Part shown: in pieces, positions 18,246 through 29,931 of the stretch | Position numbering within the stretch: the stretch's first letter is position 1 | How the letters are laid out: each line of letters opens with the position of its first letter | Origin: Clostridium cuniculi | GTDB taxonomy: Bacteria; Bacillota; Clostridia; Clostridiales; Clostridiaceae | Assembly: GCF_004353185.1 (NCBI RefSeq) | Contig: NZ_SMUS01000038.1 | Coordinates: forward strand, 1-40,699 | Direction of reading: 5' to 3' | Length of the DNA stretch: 40,699 nt | The notes under the pieces: model-generated | Databases searched by the model: none | What the model saw: the letters and a program-made list of their open reading frames with translations, nothing else | What the model was told of the DNA's origin: nothing | Translations under genes and position numbers: made by a program

Positions 18246-19239
18246 AAATATCACGCAGCCTTTCTCTTATTACTTCCTCAGCAATATTATTAAGCTTACC
18301 TACCATAATAATTCTTATTATCTTAATTTCCGTTTCTTTAGCATAAATGTATGATAAAATTCTTTCAGGTCCAAATGTTACTAGCTTACCAGTTTTCATA
18401 AGATCCATAATGTAATTATCACTTAATTTTTCTAAAAGATTTGCTGAATTTGTAGCTATGTATCCCTCAACACCATCTTTTATTAAATCAGAATATACAC
18501 TTGTGCTTAATTTTGAAATAATATTTTCTGGTGTTTCATTTAATATAGATACTAATGTATCTTTGCTTATAGATCCACCGCTAACTAATACTTCTGAAGC
18601 AAATTCTCTTCCTTTACCTTGCTTTTTAATTCTTAGTAAAGTTCTAATATTTGTAGCATCGATAATTGCATTTACAAGTTTATCTGTAAATTTATAATTT
18701 AAAGATTTCTTTATTTCAACTAATTCTTTAAACATATATCTATCTACTATAATATCAATCTTTTGAGGATCCTTATTTACTTCAAAATCAGCTATAACTT
18801 CTAGAACTGCCTTTTCAACATTTCCTTTTAAGTCTCTGAAATTATCTGTATCGATTTTTCTCTTTAAATCACTTAAATCTTCTTTTCCTAAATCTATTAG
18901 CATATTTGAAAAATCTTTATTTAAGAACTTTCCTTTTAATAAAACCTTAATATTATGGTATTTATATTTAATGCTCATTAAATCTACGATTTCTTTTACT
19001 GGGCATAGTTCATAAACTAATTTATAAACTCTTTTAAGTTCAGTGCTTAGAATTACTTCATAATCAGCAGCTCTTTTAACATTACCCATTATATTTGCAT
19101 ACTCAGTTTCCCCAAGTATTTTTAAAACCTCATCAGCAGAATTAGCTTCTAACATTCTTTCTACTTTGGCCTTATCAAGGAGTCTTGTTTCCAATACCCA
19201 AATTCTTGAAAGAGCTTGAGTAAATTGCATTACATCCAT
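18238..19239 (-). CDS. ntpC: V-type ATPase subunit C (d-type, socket subunit)
   Basis: A 333-aa all-helical subunit that connects the membrane c-ring to the central stalk (d/AC39 family). [16 protein letters not shown] at the start, a central [18 protein letters not shown], a repeat-like [36 protein letters not shown] near the end (quoted only as a region) and the final ERLRDIYV agree with the family. AAGGAGGGG precedes the ATG. It overlaps ntpG. Confidence 0.93.
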   Translation of the reverse strand: MDVMQFTQALSRIWVLETRLLDKAKVERMLEANSADEVLKILGETEYANIMGNVKRAADYEVILSTELKRVYKLVYELCPVKEIVDLMSIKYKYHNIKVLLKGKFLNKDFSNMLIDLGKEDLSDLKRKIDTDNFRDLKGNVEKAVLEVIADFEVNKDPQKIDIIVDRYMFKELVEIKKSLNYKFTDKLVNAIIDATNIRTLLRIKKQGKGREFASEVLVSGGSISKDTLVSILNETPENIISKLSTSVYSDLIKDGVEGYIATNSANLLEKLSDNYIMDLMKTGKLVTFGPERILSYIYAKETEIKIIRIIMVGKLNNIAEEVIRERLRDIYV

Positions 19240-19250
19240 ACTACCCCTCC

Positions 19251-19835
19251 TTAATTAAATAACACCTTTGCCACTTCAAACTCTAACTCATCTCTTAATG
19301 AGCTTACTAAAGCTTCATAAGTGCTATTTATTTCTATGCCATTATTTTCTAAGATAAAACCACCTTTAAATTTACCTGGAGTTTCACTTAAAGTTATTTG
19401 TGCATTTACTTTCTTATTTAATTCTTCAATGAAAGCTGAATCTACAATCTTTAATCCTTGTTCATTTAAAATTAATGTTTGCTTACCGCTTAAGTTCATT
19501 GATAAAATTGTATTTTTTACAAAGTTTAAGAATTCTTCCTTAGATAAGCTTGTTAATTTATCTATACTTTTTTCAAAAACTTCATCAATAATTTCTTGCT
19601 TAGCCGCTAATTTGTTATTTCTAACTTTTAATTTAGCACTTGATATTACTCTTTCTTTTTTAGATTTTGCTTCAACTTCAGCCTTATCTAAAATTTCTTT
19701 AGCAATTTCATTGGCACTGCTTACTTTTTTAGAAATAATTTTATCTTTTTCTTCAGCAGCAGTAGCTAAGATATTTTCCTTTCCAGCTTCTGCATCCTTA
19801 AGGATTTTAGAAGTTATATTTTTTACATTTGACAT
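19251..19835 (-). CDS. ntpE: V-type ATPase subunit E (peripheral stalk)
   Basis: A 194-aa stator subunit. The first 110 residues are highly charged helix rich in Lys, Glu and Ala (coiled coil, pairing with the 22646 subunit). The C-terminal half has the compact fold containing GKFKGGFILENNGIEINSTY and the final SLRDELEFEVAKVLF, a classic NtpE signature. GGAGAT precedes the ATG by 7 nt. It begins 52 bases after ntpK. Confidence 0.93.
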   Translation of the reverse strand: MSNVKNITSKILKDAEAGKENILATAAEEKDKIISKKVSSANEIAKEILDKAEVEAKSKKERVISSAKLKVRNNKLAAKQEIIDEVFEKSIDKLTSLSKEEFLNFVKNTILSMNLSGKQTLILNEQGLKIVDSAFIEELNKKVNAQITLSETPGKFKGGFILENNGIEINSTYEALVSSLRDELEFEVAKVLFN

Positions 19836-19887
19836 AATTTATATCTCCAATCTTATATTGACGCTATTTTTATATTGCCATGTAAAA

Positions 19888-22319
<2,432 letters not shown>

Positions 22320-22333
<14 letters not shown>

Positions 22334-22646
22334 GAATCTTCACTATCCTCTCAACAACTATATTAATAGCATTATCTTTTAAATCTTGAGACATATTACG
22401 TATAGCCTCTATTTCTTTATCACCCATCTTTAAGATAGGCTCTGCATTGCTATTTCCTTCTTCTAAAGCAGCTTTTAATAAGCTATCAGCTTTTATTTTA
22501 GCCTCACTTACTATTTGATCATATTTAATATCAGCTTCTTTAGTCGCATTGCTAATAATTTCTTTTGCATTTTGTTTAGCATCTAAAATTATTGTTTCAG
22601 CCTTTTTCTCAGCTTCCTTTATCTCATTAATTGCTTCTAATGCCAA
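22320..22646 (-). CDS. ntpF: V-type ATPase subunit F/H (peripheral stalk, G-like)
   Basis: A 108-aa helical subunit, first in the operon, that forms the peripheral stalk with NtpE. Almost the whole protein is charged coiled coil (EAINEIKEAEKKAETIILDA and onward), with a C-terminal GNAEPILKM-type turn and VVERIVKIHGNS end. Translation starts at TTG (22646), 7 nt after AAGGTGG. A short inverted repeat (AATACTATATAAAGTATT region) lies in the leader between the promoter and the gene. Confidence 0.88.
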
Positions 22647-22732
22647 AGTCTCACCACCTTTACTATATACAAGTTGGATAATATAAATATTAATACTTTA
22701 TATAGTATTAATTACTTTTTATCTCCTTCTTA

Positions 22733-22760
22733 ATTATACACTGTTTTTACAATTTTTCAA
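22733..22760 (-). promoter_or_regulatory. Sigma-A promoter of the ntp operon
   Basis: TTGAAA (complement of 22755-22760), a 16-bp spacer, TATAAT (complement of 22733-22738). It lies about 85 bases before ntpF. Confidence 0.72.
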
Positions 22761-22859
22761 CTTTTTTTTGTTAACATTTCCTAAACAACATTTCAATATT
22801 AAAATAATTATCTATTTACTAAAAACTTCATTTGTTTTTTAATATTATTTTTTATAATA

Positions 22860-24536
22860 TTAATTTTTCTTTACTTTTCTAGTTATATCAACCATTTCAC
22901 CTTCATATGAGCATAAGAAATATACTTTTCCCTTCTTTATAATGTTATTTTTTATAAATTCATCTATATCTATACTAAAACTTTCAATATAATAATCTTT
23001 AAAAGAATATTCTTCTCTAAGAAGGTCTTTAATTTCATTTTCAACATTCTTTTCTAATCCTTTTCCTAAAAACTCAGGCATTCCCCTCCTTTTATTAAAT
23101 AGTAAATAATCATATTTTATTATGTCTCTTAATATTTCACTATCTAACTTTGTTATATCCATATTAAAATCTAAAAATACTCTATAATACTCACTATTTC
23201 CTATATTTCTATCAAAGTATCCCTTTTTATCAAAATAATTTCCTAACTCTAGATAAAAATCATAGGGTGTTTCAAAACTATTTATTAAAAATTTTATTAT
23301 ATTATTGAATTTTTGAGAGTTATAATACTTATCAACCATACTTTCTACTTTTTTTAATATTAAAAGTTCATCATAGGTTATATCATTAGTTTGTAATATT
23401 TCATATGGAGGATATGGTGAATACTTCATTCCATATTCTTCAGCCTCTTCTCTCATAGAAGACCCTCTAAGTAATTTTAAAAATCCTAATTGAATTTCCT
23501 CTGGCCCTATACTATAAACATCATTAAATGATTTTTTAAATGATATTATATCTTCTCCTGGTAACCCTGCTATTAAGTCTAAATGCTGTTTAATATTTTT
23601 GATCTCCAGTAGTTCAACTACCTTTTCTTTTATATCGCTAAAGTTAACAAATCTGTTTATCTTATTTAACACCTCATCATTAGTTGTTTGTACCCCCACC
23701 TCAAATTGAAATCTATCTTTAGGAGCCTTTCTTAATAATTCCAGCTCTTGTGGTTTTAATATATCTGCAGATATCTCAAAGTGGAATTGTGTATTAGTAT
23801 CTGCATTAATTAAAAATTCCCATATAGCCATAGAGAATTTAAAATTGCAATTAAATGTTCTATCAACAAACTTAACTAACCTAACTTTTTTATCTATAAA
23901 ATATTGTAGTTCCTTTTTAACTCTTTCTATATTTAAAAACCTTACACCATGTGTAGTAGAAGAAAGACAATATTTACAATTAAAAGGACATCCTCTAGAA
24001 GCTTCATAATAAACTATTTTGTTATCTAGATTTTCATCTTCCTTATATGGAAATACTATTTCATCCATATTCATAAGGGGTCTATTACCATTGCTAATAA
24101 CTTTATCATTTTCTTTGAAATACAACCCTCTTATATCTGTTATACTTCTATCACCTAGTAAATATTCCACAAATTCTCTATAAGTTTTTTCTCCCTCACC
24201 TTGAATTACATAATCCCCCGAAAGTTCTTTTAATATATTTAAACTATCATAGGATACCTCAGGACCTCCATAAACAATTTTTATATTCTCATCTATTAAC
24301 TTTATTAAATTCGATAATCTTTTAACTACTTCTATATTCCAAATATATGTTGAAAATGCTACTACATCTGCCTTTTCTTTAATTATCTCTTCTAATATTT
24401 TTTCATCTCTATCATTTATTGAAAATTCTCTTATTTGACATTCGTAATTCATATCCTCCGTAAATGCCTTTAAATACCTAACTGCTAAATTACTATGAAC
24501 AAATTTTGAATTTATAGCTGTTAATAATACCTTCAT
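22860..24536 (-). CDS. B12-binding-domain radical SAM protein (DUF4080-like)
   Basis: A 558-aa protein. Residues 1-140 resemble a cobalamin-binding Rossmann domain (KVLLTAINSKFVHSNLAVRY; ADVVAFSTYIWNI; YGGPEVS; VIQGEGE), although the classic DxHxxG motif is not obvious. Residues 175-400 form the radical SAM core: the [4Fe-4S] cysteines are C183, C187 and C190 in RGCPFNCKYC, followed by SSTTHGVRFL, FEISAD and FEVGVQTTN. The C-terminal 150 residues match the DUF4080-type extension with no assigned role. It lies 21 bases after a small methyltransferase-like gene, probably in one transcript. Substrate unknown; relatives are annotated only as radical SAM. Confidence 0.85.
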   Translation of the reverse strand: MKVLLTAINSKFVHSNLAVRYLKAFTEDMNYECQIREFSINDRDEKILEEIIKEKADVVAFSTYIWNIEVVKRLSNLIKLIDENIKIVYGGPEVSYDSLNILKELSGDYVIQGEGEKTYREFVEYLLGDRSITDIRGLYFKENDKVISNGNRPLMNMDEIVFPYKEDENLDNKIVYYEASRGCPFNCKYCLSSTTHGVRFLNIERVKKELQYFIDKKVRLVKFVDRTFNCNFKFSMAIWEFLINADTNTQFHFEISADILKPQELELLRKAPKDRFQFEVGVQTTNDEVLNKINRFVNFSDIKEKVVELLEIKNIKQHLDLIAGLPGEDIISFKKSFNDVYSIGPEEIQLGFLKLLRGSSMREEAEEYGMKYSPYPPYEILQTNDITYDELLILKKVESMVDKYYNSQKFNNIIKFLINSFETPYDFYLELGNYFDKKGYFDRNIGNSEYYRVFLDFNMDITKLDSEILRDIIKYDYLLFNKRRGMPEFLGKGLEKNVENEIKDLLREEYSFKDYYIESFSIDIDEFIKNNIIKKGKVYFLCSYEGEMVDITRKVKKN

Positions 24537-24557
24537 ATTTTTCTTCCCTTCGTTTAT

Positions 24558-25055
24558 TTATTTTATTTTTTCACCTTTTACAAAAAAAATATCTTCCCAA
24601 ACTTTTTCTTCTTTTATATCGTATATATCACTCAACATTCTTTTTGTATCATCTATATTTGATTTAGAGATTGGGTTTAAATTTTTAAACTCAAACTCTT
24701 TTGTTTTACCTGATGGTAATACTGCCATAACTTTATTATTTGATACTTCTCCAATTTCTTTATTTATGTCCCATATATATATTTCCCCTCCAACCTTAAC
24801 TAACTTACTAGCTTCTCTAATTAAATTAACTTTACTAGACTCTCTCCATATGCTACTTAAATAAAAAAACACTGTACAAGTGTCATATTCTCCATGAGTA
24901 GTTTTTTCATCAATTGAACCTTCTAACAAATCTACCGAAACTTCATCTATGGCATCTTTTGAAATATTGTATATTACTCCATAGCTTTCCCCAACATCTA
25001 ATATGTCTCCAGTTAATTTTATATCGCTTAAGTTTAATATAATTGTTTTTCCCAT
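24558..25055 (-). CDS. Class I SAM-dependent methyltransferase-like protein
   Basis: A 165-aa protein with a shortened Rossmann methyltransferase layout. The motif I region is GDILDVGESYGVIY, where the glycine-rich loop is degenerate. The post-I acidic strand is VSVDLL, motif IV is around YDTCTVFFYLSSI, and a helix-strand pair REASKLVKVGGEIYIWD matches the canonical LxPGGxLxI block. At 165 residues it lacks most of the C-terminal substrate part. The start at the ATG at 25055 follows AGGGAG by 8 nt; an in-frame GTG three codons upstream overlaps this site. It is probably cotranscribed with the radical SAM gene, suggesting joint action on one substrate. Whether it still binds SAM is uncertain. 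Confidence 0.7.
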   Translation of the reverse strand: MGKTIILNLSDIKLTGDILDVGESYGVIYNISKDAIDEVSVDLLEGSIDEKTTHGEYDTCTVFFYLSSIWRESSKVNLIREASKLVKVGGEIYIWDINKEIGEVSNNKVMAVLPSGKTKEFEFKNLNPISKSNIDDTKRMLSDIYDIKEEKVWEDIFFVKGEKIK

Positions 25056-25224
25056 AAATACCACTCCCTAAAATAAAAAATTTTAATTCTTTATAAATTT
25101 TACTATTATATTTATATAATTATGTAACTTATTTTAAATTAAATCATATTTTTTATTATGTATTCAGCTTTTGTAGTATTTACTCTTACCAATGTATATT
25201 AACTCATTTAGTTATATTAATGCA

Positions 25225-25261
25225 AAAAAATATTTTGAAAATAAATTTCAAAATATTTTTT
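25225..25261 (-). terminator. Terminator of the beta-propeller gene
   Basis: A 16-bp perfect stem (25225-25240 with 25246-25261) and a five-base loop ATAAA. The stem ends in A6/T6, so a U-run results on either strand. It lies 13 bases past the 25274 stop. Confidence 0.8.
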
Positions 25262-25273
25262 TAATATCATTAT

Positions 25274-26548
25274 TTACTTTTTTTTCATTTTATTCTTGTA
25301 CATTAGAGCTATTATTATTGCCATCACAAAAACTGTGATAAATATCCAAATTACATTTGGCAAATTAAATATAGCTGTATTTATTTGTCCACCTATCTTA
25401 TATAAACAACCACCCTTACTATCTAGTATATATATATTTGCATCGTTGTACTTTATTTTCTCTATATAACTATCTTTATCTAATTCCACTATTGCTTTAG
25501 ATGTACCATTTTCAGTTAAAACATATATATAGTTATCTACATTATCTGCAAATATTACTGTATCTTTAGGAAAGCATTTCCCTTCATAATCGATAGCTAA
25601 TCCCTTCAAGGCAGTTACTTTATCATGCTGATATCTAGGACCTAAAGTAACTTCAGTTGGATGGTTAGCTATAACAAAAGAAAGCTTATTAGTTCCATCT
25701 GAAAATCTTGGAGAAGTAATAGGATCGCCTCCACTAAAATCTGGCCATCCATACCAAGCCTTTTCTTTTATATCATATATATAATCAGCATCATCTTTAA
25801 CAGCTCTTACTCCACTATCTTCCATACCTCCAACTATAGCTATTAGTTTTCCTAAACTATTTATTGCTAATCCTTCAACATTCCTAATTCCTGTGGCATA
25901 TGTTATAAATTCATTATTATTTAAATCATATCTTAAAATACTTGCATTACTTAAAACACTTTCCTTAATCTTCTGCCCCTCTATAACTTTTTCCCCAAAT
26001 GGAACAAATGCATAATTATTATTATATCCTATTCCAGTTGATTCCCACTCAAAAGACGCCTTATCCTCATTCTTATTATTCTCATCAACAACTCCTGAAT
26101 TAGTATTAGAGCCTATACTTATATACAAATAATCTCCATTCAAAATAATATTTGTTTTGTAATTCAATCCATTATTAGGTAAACCATTAATTAACTCTGT
26201 ATATTGCTTTTTATTTACATCATACAATAGCACTCTATTATCACTTGCAATTATAATATTATTATTATAACAAGCTATATCATATATATTTAAAGTTTTA
26301 TCATTTACTAAAATCTCCTCTTTATTATCATTATTGATAATTTTAATAGTATTTTTAAATGCTATGTATAAATTATTTTCTTTATCAAAATCAAAGGAAA
26401 CTGCTCCTCCTAAACCCTTTGTATTTATTGACCAATCTACATTCTCATAGATAAGATTTAAATCATACCTATTACTAAATTTATAAATTCCAAATGATAA
26501 AGTTACAATTATTATTGAAAATATTAAAAACTTAAAAAATCTCCACAT
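25274..26548 (-). CDS. Membrane-tethered beta-propeller, sorbosone-dehydrogenase-like
   Basis: A 424-aa protein with an N-terminal hydrophobic segment (residues 5-22) and a second at about 400-418 followed by KNKMKKK, so the large central domain should lie outside the cell, held by both ends. The middle has repeated short blade patterns (ILRYDLNNNEF, EGLAINSLGKLIAIVGG, KGLAIDYEG, VIFADNVDNYIYVL). It also has the motif AWYGWPDFSGGDPI, very like the YGWPDY.GGDP segment of glucose/sorbosone dehydrogenase-type propellers. I infer a six-bladed propeller of that superfamily. Enzyme activity (PQQ-dependent) is doubtful in an anaerobe, and a binding role is equally possible. AAGGAG lies close before the ATG. 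Monocistronic. Confidence 0.65.
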   Translation of the reverse strand: MWRFFKFLIFSIIIVTLSFGIYKFSNRYDLNLIYENVDWSINTKGLGGAVSFDFDKENNLYIAFKNTIKIINNDNKEEILVNDKTLNIYDIACYNNNIIIASDNRVLLYDVNKKQYTELINGLPNNGLNYKTNIILNGDYLYISIGSNTNSGVVDENNKNEDKASFEWESTGIGYNNNYAFVPFGEKVIEGQKIKESVLSNASILRYDLNNNEFITYATGIRNVEGLAINSLGKLIAIVGGMEDSGVRAVKDDADYIYDIKEKAWYGWPDFSGGDPITSPRFSDGTNKLSFVIANHPTEVTLGPRYQHDKVTALKGLAIDYEGKCFPKDTVIFADNVDNYIYVLTENGTSKAIVELDKDSYIEKIKYNDANIYILDSKGGCLYKIGGQINTAIFNLPNVIWIFITVFVMAIIIALMYKNKMKKK

Positions 26549-26744
26549 TACTCCTTCCCCCTTTATATTTTTATTTATATTTTCTCACTAACAAAATATT
26601 ACTTAATAATTAAATAATAACTAGTTAATATCATATTATCTAATTTTACCGAATAAGTATTAATGTAATTCACTACAAACTTTTAACTAAAAATTTAATT
26701 TTAAAAGTAGACTTACAAACTTTACTTAAGGGGGCTAATTAACT

Positions 26745-28244
26745 TTGGAGAAGGATATATTTTTTAAAAATTCATTTTTTCTTACTGCAGCTAATATAAC
26801 AACTGGAATACTAGGATTCATTTTTTCTATGTATCTAAATAATTTAGCTGGACCTGAAGGAGTTGCTCTTTATGGTTTAGTAATGCCTGTATACAATTTG
26901 TTTATTTGCTTAATGACTGCAGGTATTATAGCAGCTATCTCCCAACGATCTGCAATATATCAATCAAAAGGAGAATATAATAATCTATTTAAAACTATTC
27001 GTTCAGTTACTTTTTTTAACATAATTTGGTCTATTGTCATAGGAATTTTAGTTTTTTTTCTAGCTCCATACATAAGTAAATATGGTATAAAAGATGTAAG
27101 AACATTAAACGCCATTAAAGTTACCTGTCCTGCAATGATATTTATTGCTCTTTCTAATATATTAAAAGGTTTCTTTTATGGAACCTCAAAAATTGCTGTT
27201 CCTGCAATTATTGATATATCTGAAAAAGCTATGAGAATTATAACTATTGCTTTATTAGTGTATGTTTTTAAAGCTCAATCATTATCATCTTTAATAACAC
27301 TAGCTTATGTATCTTTGGCCTTAGGAGAATTACAAAGTTTAATATTACTATTCTGTTACTATAAATATACAAAAAAAAGAATGCCTACTAGTAACGAAAT
27401 TCCAGAAAGTAGAGCTCAACTTATTTTCAATGTATTAGTAATTTATTTACCTCTATGTTTAAACGGCTTTTTAGGAAATACATTTGCAACTATTTCAACA
27501 TTAATTGTACCAAGACAACTAGTGGCTTCTGGTATTGATTATAGCTCTGCATTAAATCTTATTGGTAGATTTAATGGAATGGCTTTGACTATAGTAACAT
27601 TCCCACTTATAGTTGTTAATTCAATAAATACATTACTTGTACCAGATTTATCACAAAGTATGAGCTCTGGAGAATATTATAGCGCTTCGCAAAGAATTAA
27701 GACTATTTTAAAAATTGCTTTTTTATTAGGTATGGCTACTACTATCATTTGTCAACTTATTCCTGATTCATTAGGACAAATGTTTTTCCAAAGAGATGAT
27801 TTAGGTTTATATATTAGACTTTCTTCTTTATCAGCACCTATTTTCTTTGTTTCTAATACAATGTTTGGAATTTTAAATGGTTTAAATAGACAAAGTATTA
27901 TTTTAAGAAATTCTATAATTATTTCTGTTACCGAAATATTATGTCTTTATTTCTTTACTGCAATACCTAGTATAAATATTTTTTCTTACGTTATAACAAT
28001 TTTTATTACTTCTACCTTAGGATTAATAATAAATTTACGTGAAGTAAAGAAACATATTGAACTAAATTTATCGTTTTTTAACGTAGTTATTTTTGCTCTT
28101 ATAGGAATATTAGTTTATTTAATCTTAAATTTATTTACTAATAGATTGTTAGATGGCTTATTTTTAAGTAAGAATATAATTATAATAACTTTAACATTCG
28201 GTATTTTTGCATATCTAAGCAGATTTGGACTAGACGAAGACTAA
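26745..28244 (+). CDS. SpoVB-like MOP-family flippase
   Basis: A 499-aa protein with about 14 hydrophobic helices of the polysaccharide/lipid-II flippase group (MATE/MOP superfamily, polysacc_synt). N-terminal features FFKNSFFLTAANITTGILGF and YLNNLAGPEGVALYGLVMPV, then FYGTSKIAVPAIIDISEKAMRI, resemble stage V sporulation protein B, which moves lipid-linked precursors across the membrane for spore cortex. The start is TTG at 26745, 10 nt after AAGGGGG. It converges on a second flippase gene across a bidirectional terminator. No sporulation-specific promoter could be recognised. Confidence 0.8.
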   Translation: MEKDIFFKNSFFLTAANITTGILGFIFSMYLNNLAGPEGVALYGLVMPVYNLFICLMTAGIIAAISQRSAIYQSKGEYNNLFKTIRSVTFFNIIWSIVIGILVFFLAPYISKYGIKDVRTLNAIKVTCPAMIFIALSNILKGFFYGTSKIAVPAIIDISEKAMRIITIALLVYVFKAQSLSSLITLAYVSLALGELQSLILLFCYYKYTKKRMPTSNEIPESRAQLIFNVLVIYLPLCLNGFLGNTFATISTLIVPRQLVASGIDYSSALNLIGRFNGMALTIVTFPLIVVNSINTLLVPDLSQSMSSGEYYSASQRIKTILKIAFLLGMATTIICQLIPDSLGQMFFQRDDLGLYIRLSSLSAPIFFVSNTMFGILNGLNRQSIILRNSIIISVTEILCLYFFTAIPSINIFSYVITIFITSTLGLIINLREVKKHIELNLSFFNVVIFALIGILVYLILNLFTNRLLDGLFLSKNIIIITLTFGIFAYLSRFGLDED

Positions 28245-28255
28245 TATCTCTAACA

Positions 28256-28293
28256 AAAAAGCTCATTATCTCAATATGGATAATGAGCTTTTT
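28256..28293. terminator. Bidirectional terminator between the two flippase genes
   Basis: A 15-bp perfect stem, AAAAAGCTCATTATC with GATAATGAGCTTTTT (28256-28270 and 28279-28293). It has U-runs on both strands, between convergent genes. Confidence 0.9.
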
Positions 28294-28305
28294 AATAATT
28301 TTATT

Positions 28306-29910
28306 TTACATATTTTTTCTTAAAAATCTTGGTAATAAAGTAAATAATCTAGGCGAAATCATATCTAAATCTTTTTTATTTATTCCTCCAAGGAAAATTA
28401 AAGCACATAAATATATCATTCCCCCAATTCCCATAAGAATCAATATAACAAAACAAATTATAATTCTTCCACTTCCAATTATATTTATAATTCTATCAAT
28501 TGGAATTCTGCATATATAAATCCCTAAAGCCATAAATGCTGAAGATATAGCAGGAATAATGGCTAATTTAAATATAGGAATTTTCATTTTAAAAATTCTT
28601 CTAAGTCTTCTATGATTTATAATAACAGGAATTAAAAAGGCGAAGAAACTTGCAAAAATTGCTCCTAATATATTTATATCTTTAATAGAAACTAAGAAAT
28701 AATTAATAATAAATTTAATTACTATCCCTAACAAAGCTGTGCTTAACACTAAGTAAACTTTATTAATCCCTTGTAATATAATATTTTGAATTGCAGATAT
28801 GGACATAAATATCAATACTACTGACCCATATTTTAATAATTGATACCCAGCCGTTGTATTAAATAGCATTATATATATATCTTTACTTAGCATTGATAAT
28901 CCTACTGCTGCTGGTATAGTTATTAAATAAGTTATTTTAAAACTATAGGCCATCTGAGATTTTAATTCTTTTCTATTCTTTTGTGTATATGCTTGTATTA
29001 TCTTAGGAAATACTGCAGCACTTAATGCTGTAACTAATGCAAAAGGTACATTCAATAATGTATTATAATATCCTAAAACACCATACAACCTTGTTGATTC
29101 TATATTGGAAAAACCTGCTGCAAGCAATCTTGCTTTAACGTTTATAGTATCAACAAGACTCCCAGCATTCTGCAAGCCAGCTACCATTATGATTGGTACA
29201 CCATAAAACAAAAGCTTCTTTAATATTTTTTTGTTGCTTATTTGCTTTTCAGATTTATCTTCTATTTCAGCCTTACCTTCATAGTCAAGCTTATCATACA
29301 TTATTAATATGAATATTAAGGCAGCAATTGCTCCTATTGTAGTTCCTACTGTTCCACCTGCACTACCCCATTCAATACTAATTTGAACAAATACATATGC
29401 AAATATTAAACTTAATACTATATTAACTATTTGCTCAAGTACTTGAGATATCGCTAATGTTTTCATATCTTCCGTACCTTGCATATAACCTCTATATGTT
29501 GCTAATATGCAACTAAAAAATACTGTAGGGGCTAAAAATCTTAATGATAAAGCTGCTTCTGCCCACTCAGTACCTTCAGCAATAACTCCAGCTAATGCTA
29601 TAAAAGCTATGGTAATAATAGCTCCAATAATAGCTAAGTATGTTCTTGCAACTTTCATAGCTCTTAGAGCATCTTCATGATGCCCTTGAGCTCTTAATTC
29701 TGATACAACCTTAGCAACTGCTGGTTGTGCACCTAAACTGGTAATAGCTAGTATAAAAACAAAATATGAATAACTTGCATTATATATTCCAATCCCATCT
29801 TGCCCTATAATAGCATTTAATAGCGGTACATATGCTGCTGATAATATTTTAACAAGTATTCCTGCTAAAGATAAGATAAGAAAACTACGACCCACTGACT
29901 TCTCTTCCAT
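28306..29910 (-). CDS. MurJ/YtgP-type lipid flippase, polysaccharide biosynthesis family
   Basis: A 534-aa polytopic membrane protein with about 14 helices. The N-terminus GRSFLILSLAGILVKILSAAY, then LLNAIIGQDGIGIYNASYSY and TSLGAQPAVAKVVSEL, match the B. subtilis YtgP (MurJ) branch, whose members flip lipid II for peptidoglycan synthesis. Length is close to YtgP (544 aa). AAAGGGG precedes the ATG. It differs clearly from the shorter 26745 flippase, so the pair is unlikely to be a recent duplication. It lies 21 bases after the pseudouridine synthase gene and may share its transcript. Confidence 0.8.
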   Translation of the reverse strand: MEEKSVGRSFLILSLAGILVKILSAAYVPLLNAIIGQDGIGIYNASYSYFVFILAITSLGAQPAVAKVVSELRAQGHHEDALRAMKVARTYLAIIGAIITIAFIALAGVIAEGTEWAEAALSLRFLAPTVFFSCILATYRGYMQGTEDMKTLAISQVLEQIVNIVLSLIFAYVFVQISIEWGSAGGTVGTTIGAIAALIFILIMYDKLDYEGKAEIEDKSEKQISNKKILKKLLFYGVPIIMVAGLQNAGSLVDTINVKARLLAAGFSNIESTRLYGVLGYYNTLLNVPFALVTALSAAVFPKIIQAYTQKNRKELKSQMAYSFKITYLITIPAAVGLSMLSKDIYIMLFNTTAGYQLLKYGSVVLIFMSISAIQNIILQGINKVYLVLSTALLGIVIKFIINYFLVSIKDINILGAIFASFFAFLIPVIINHRRLRRIFKMKIPIFKLAIIPAISSAFMALGIYICRIPIDRIINIIGSGRIIICFVILILMGIGGMIYLCALIFLGGINKKDLDMISPRLFTLLPRFLRKNM

Positions 29911-29931
29911 AACTTTCCCCTTTATACGTTC

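Noticed and set aside
22838..22863. AT-only hairpin at the end of the radical SAM gene as a terminator
   Set aside because: TAATATTA/TAATATTA stems arise easily in this AT-rich DNA, and there is no GC pair to stabilise it.
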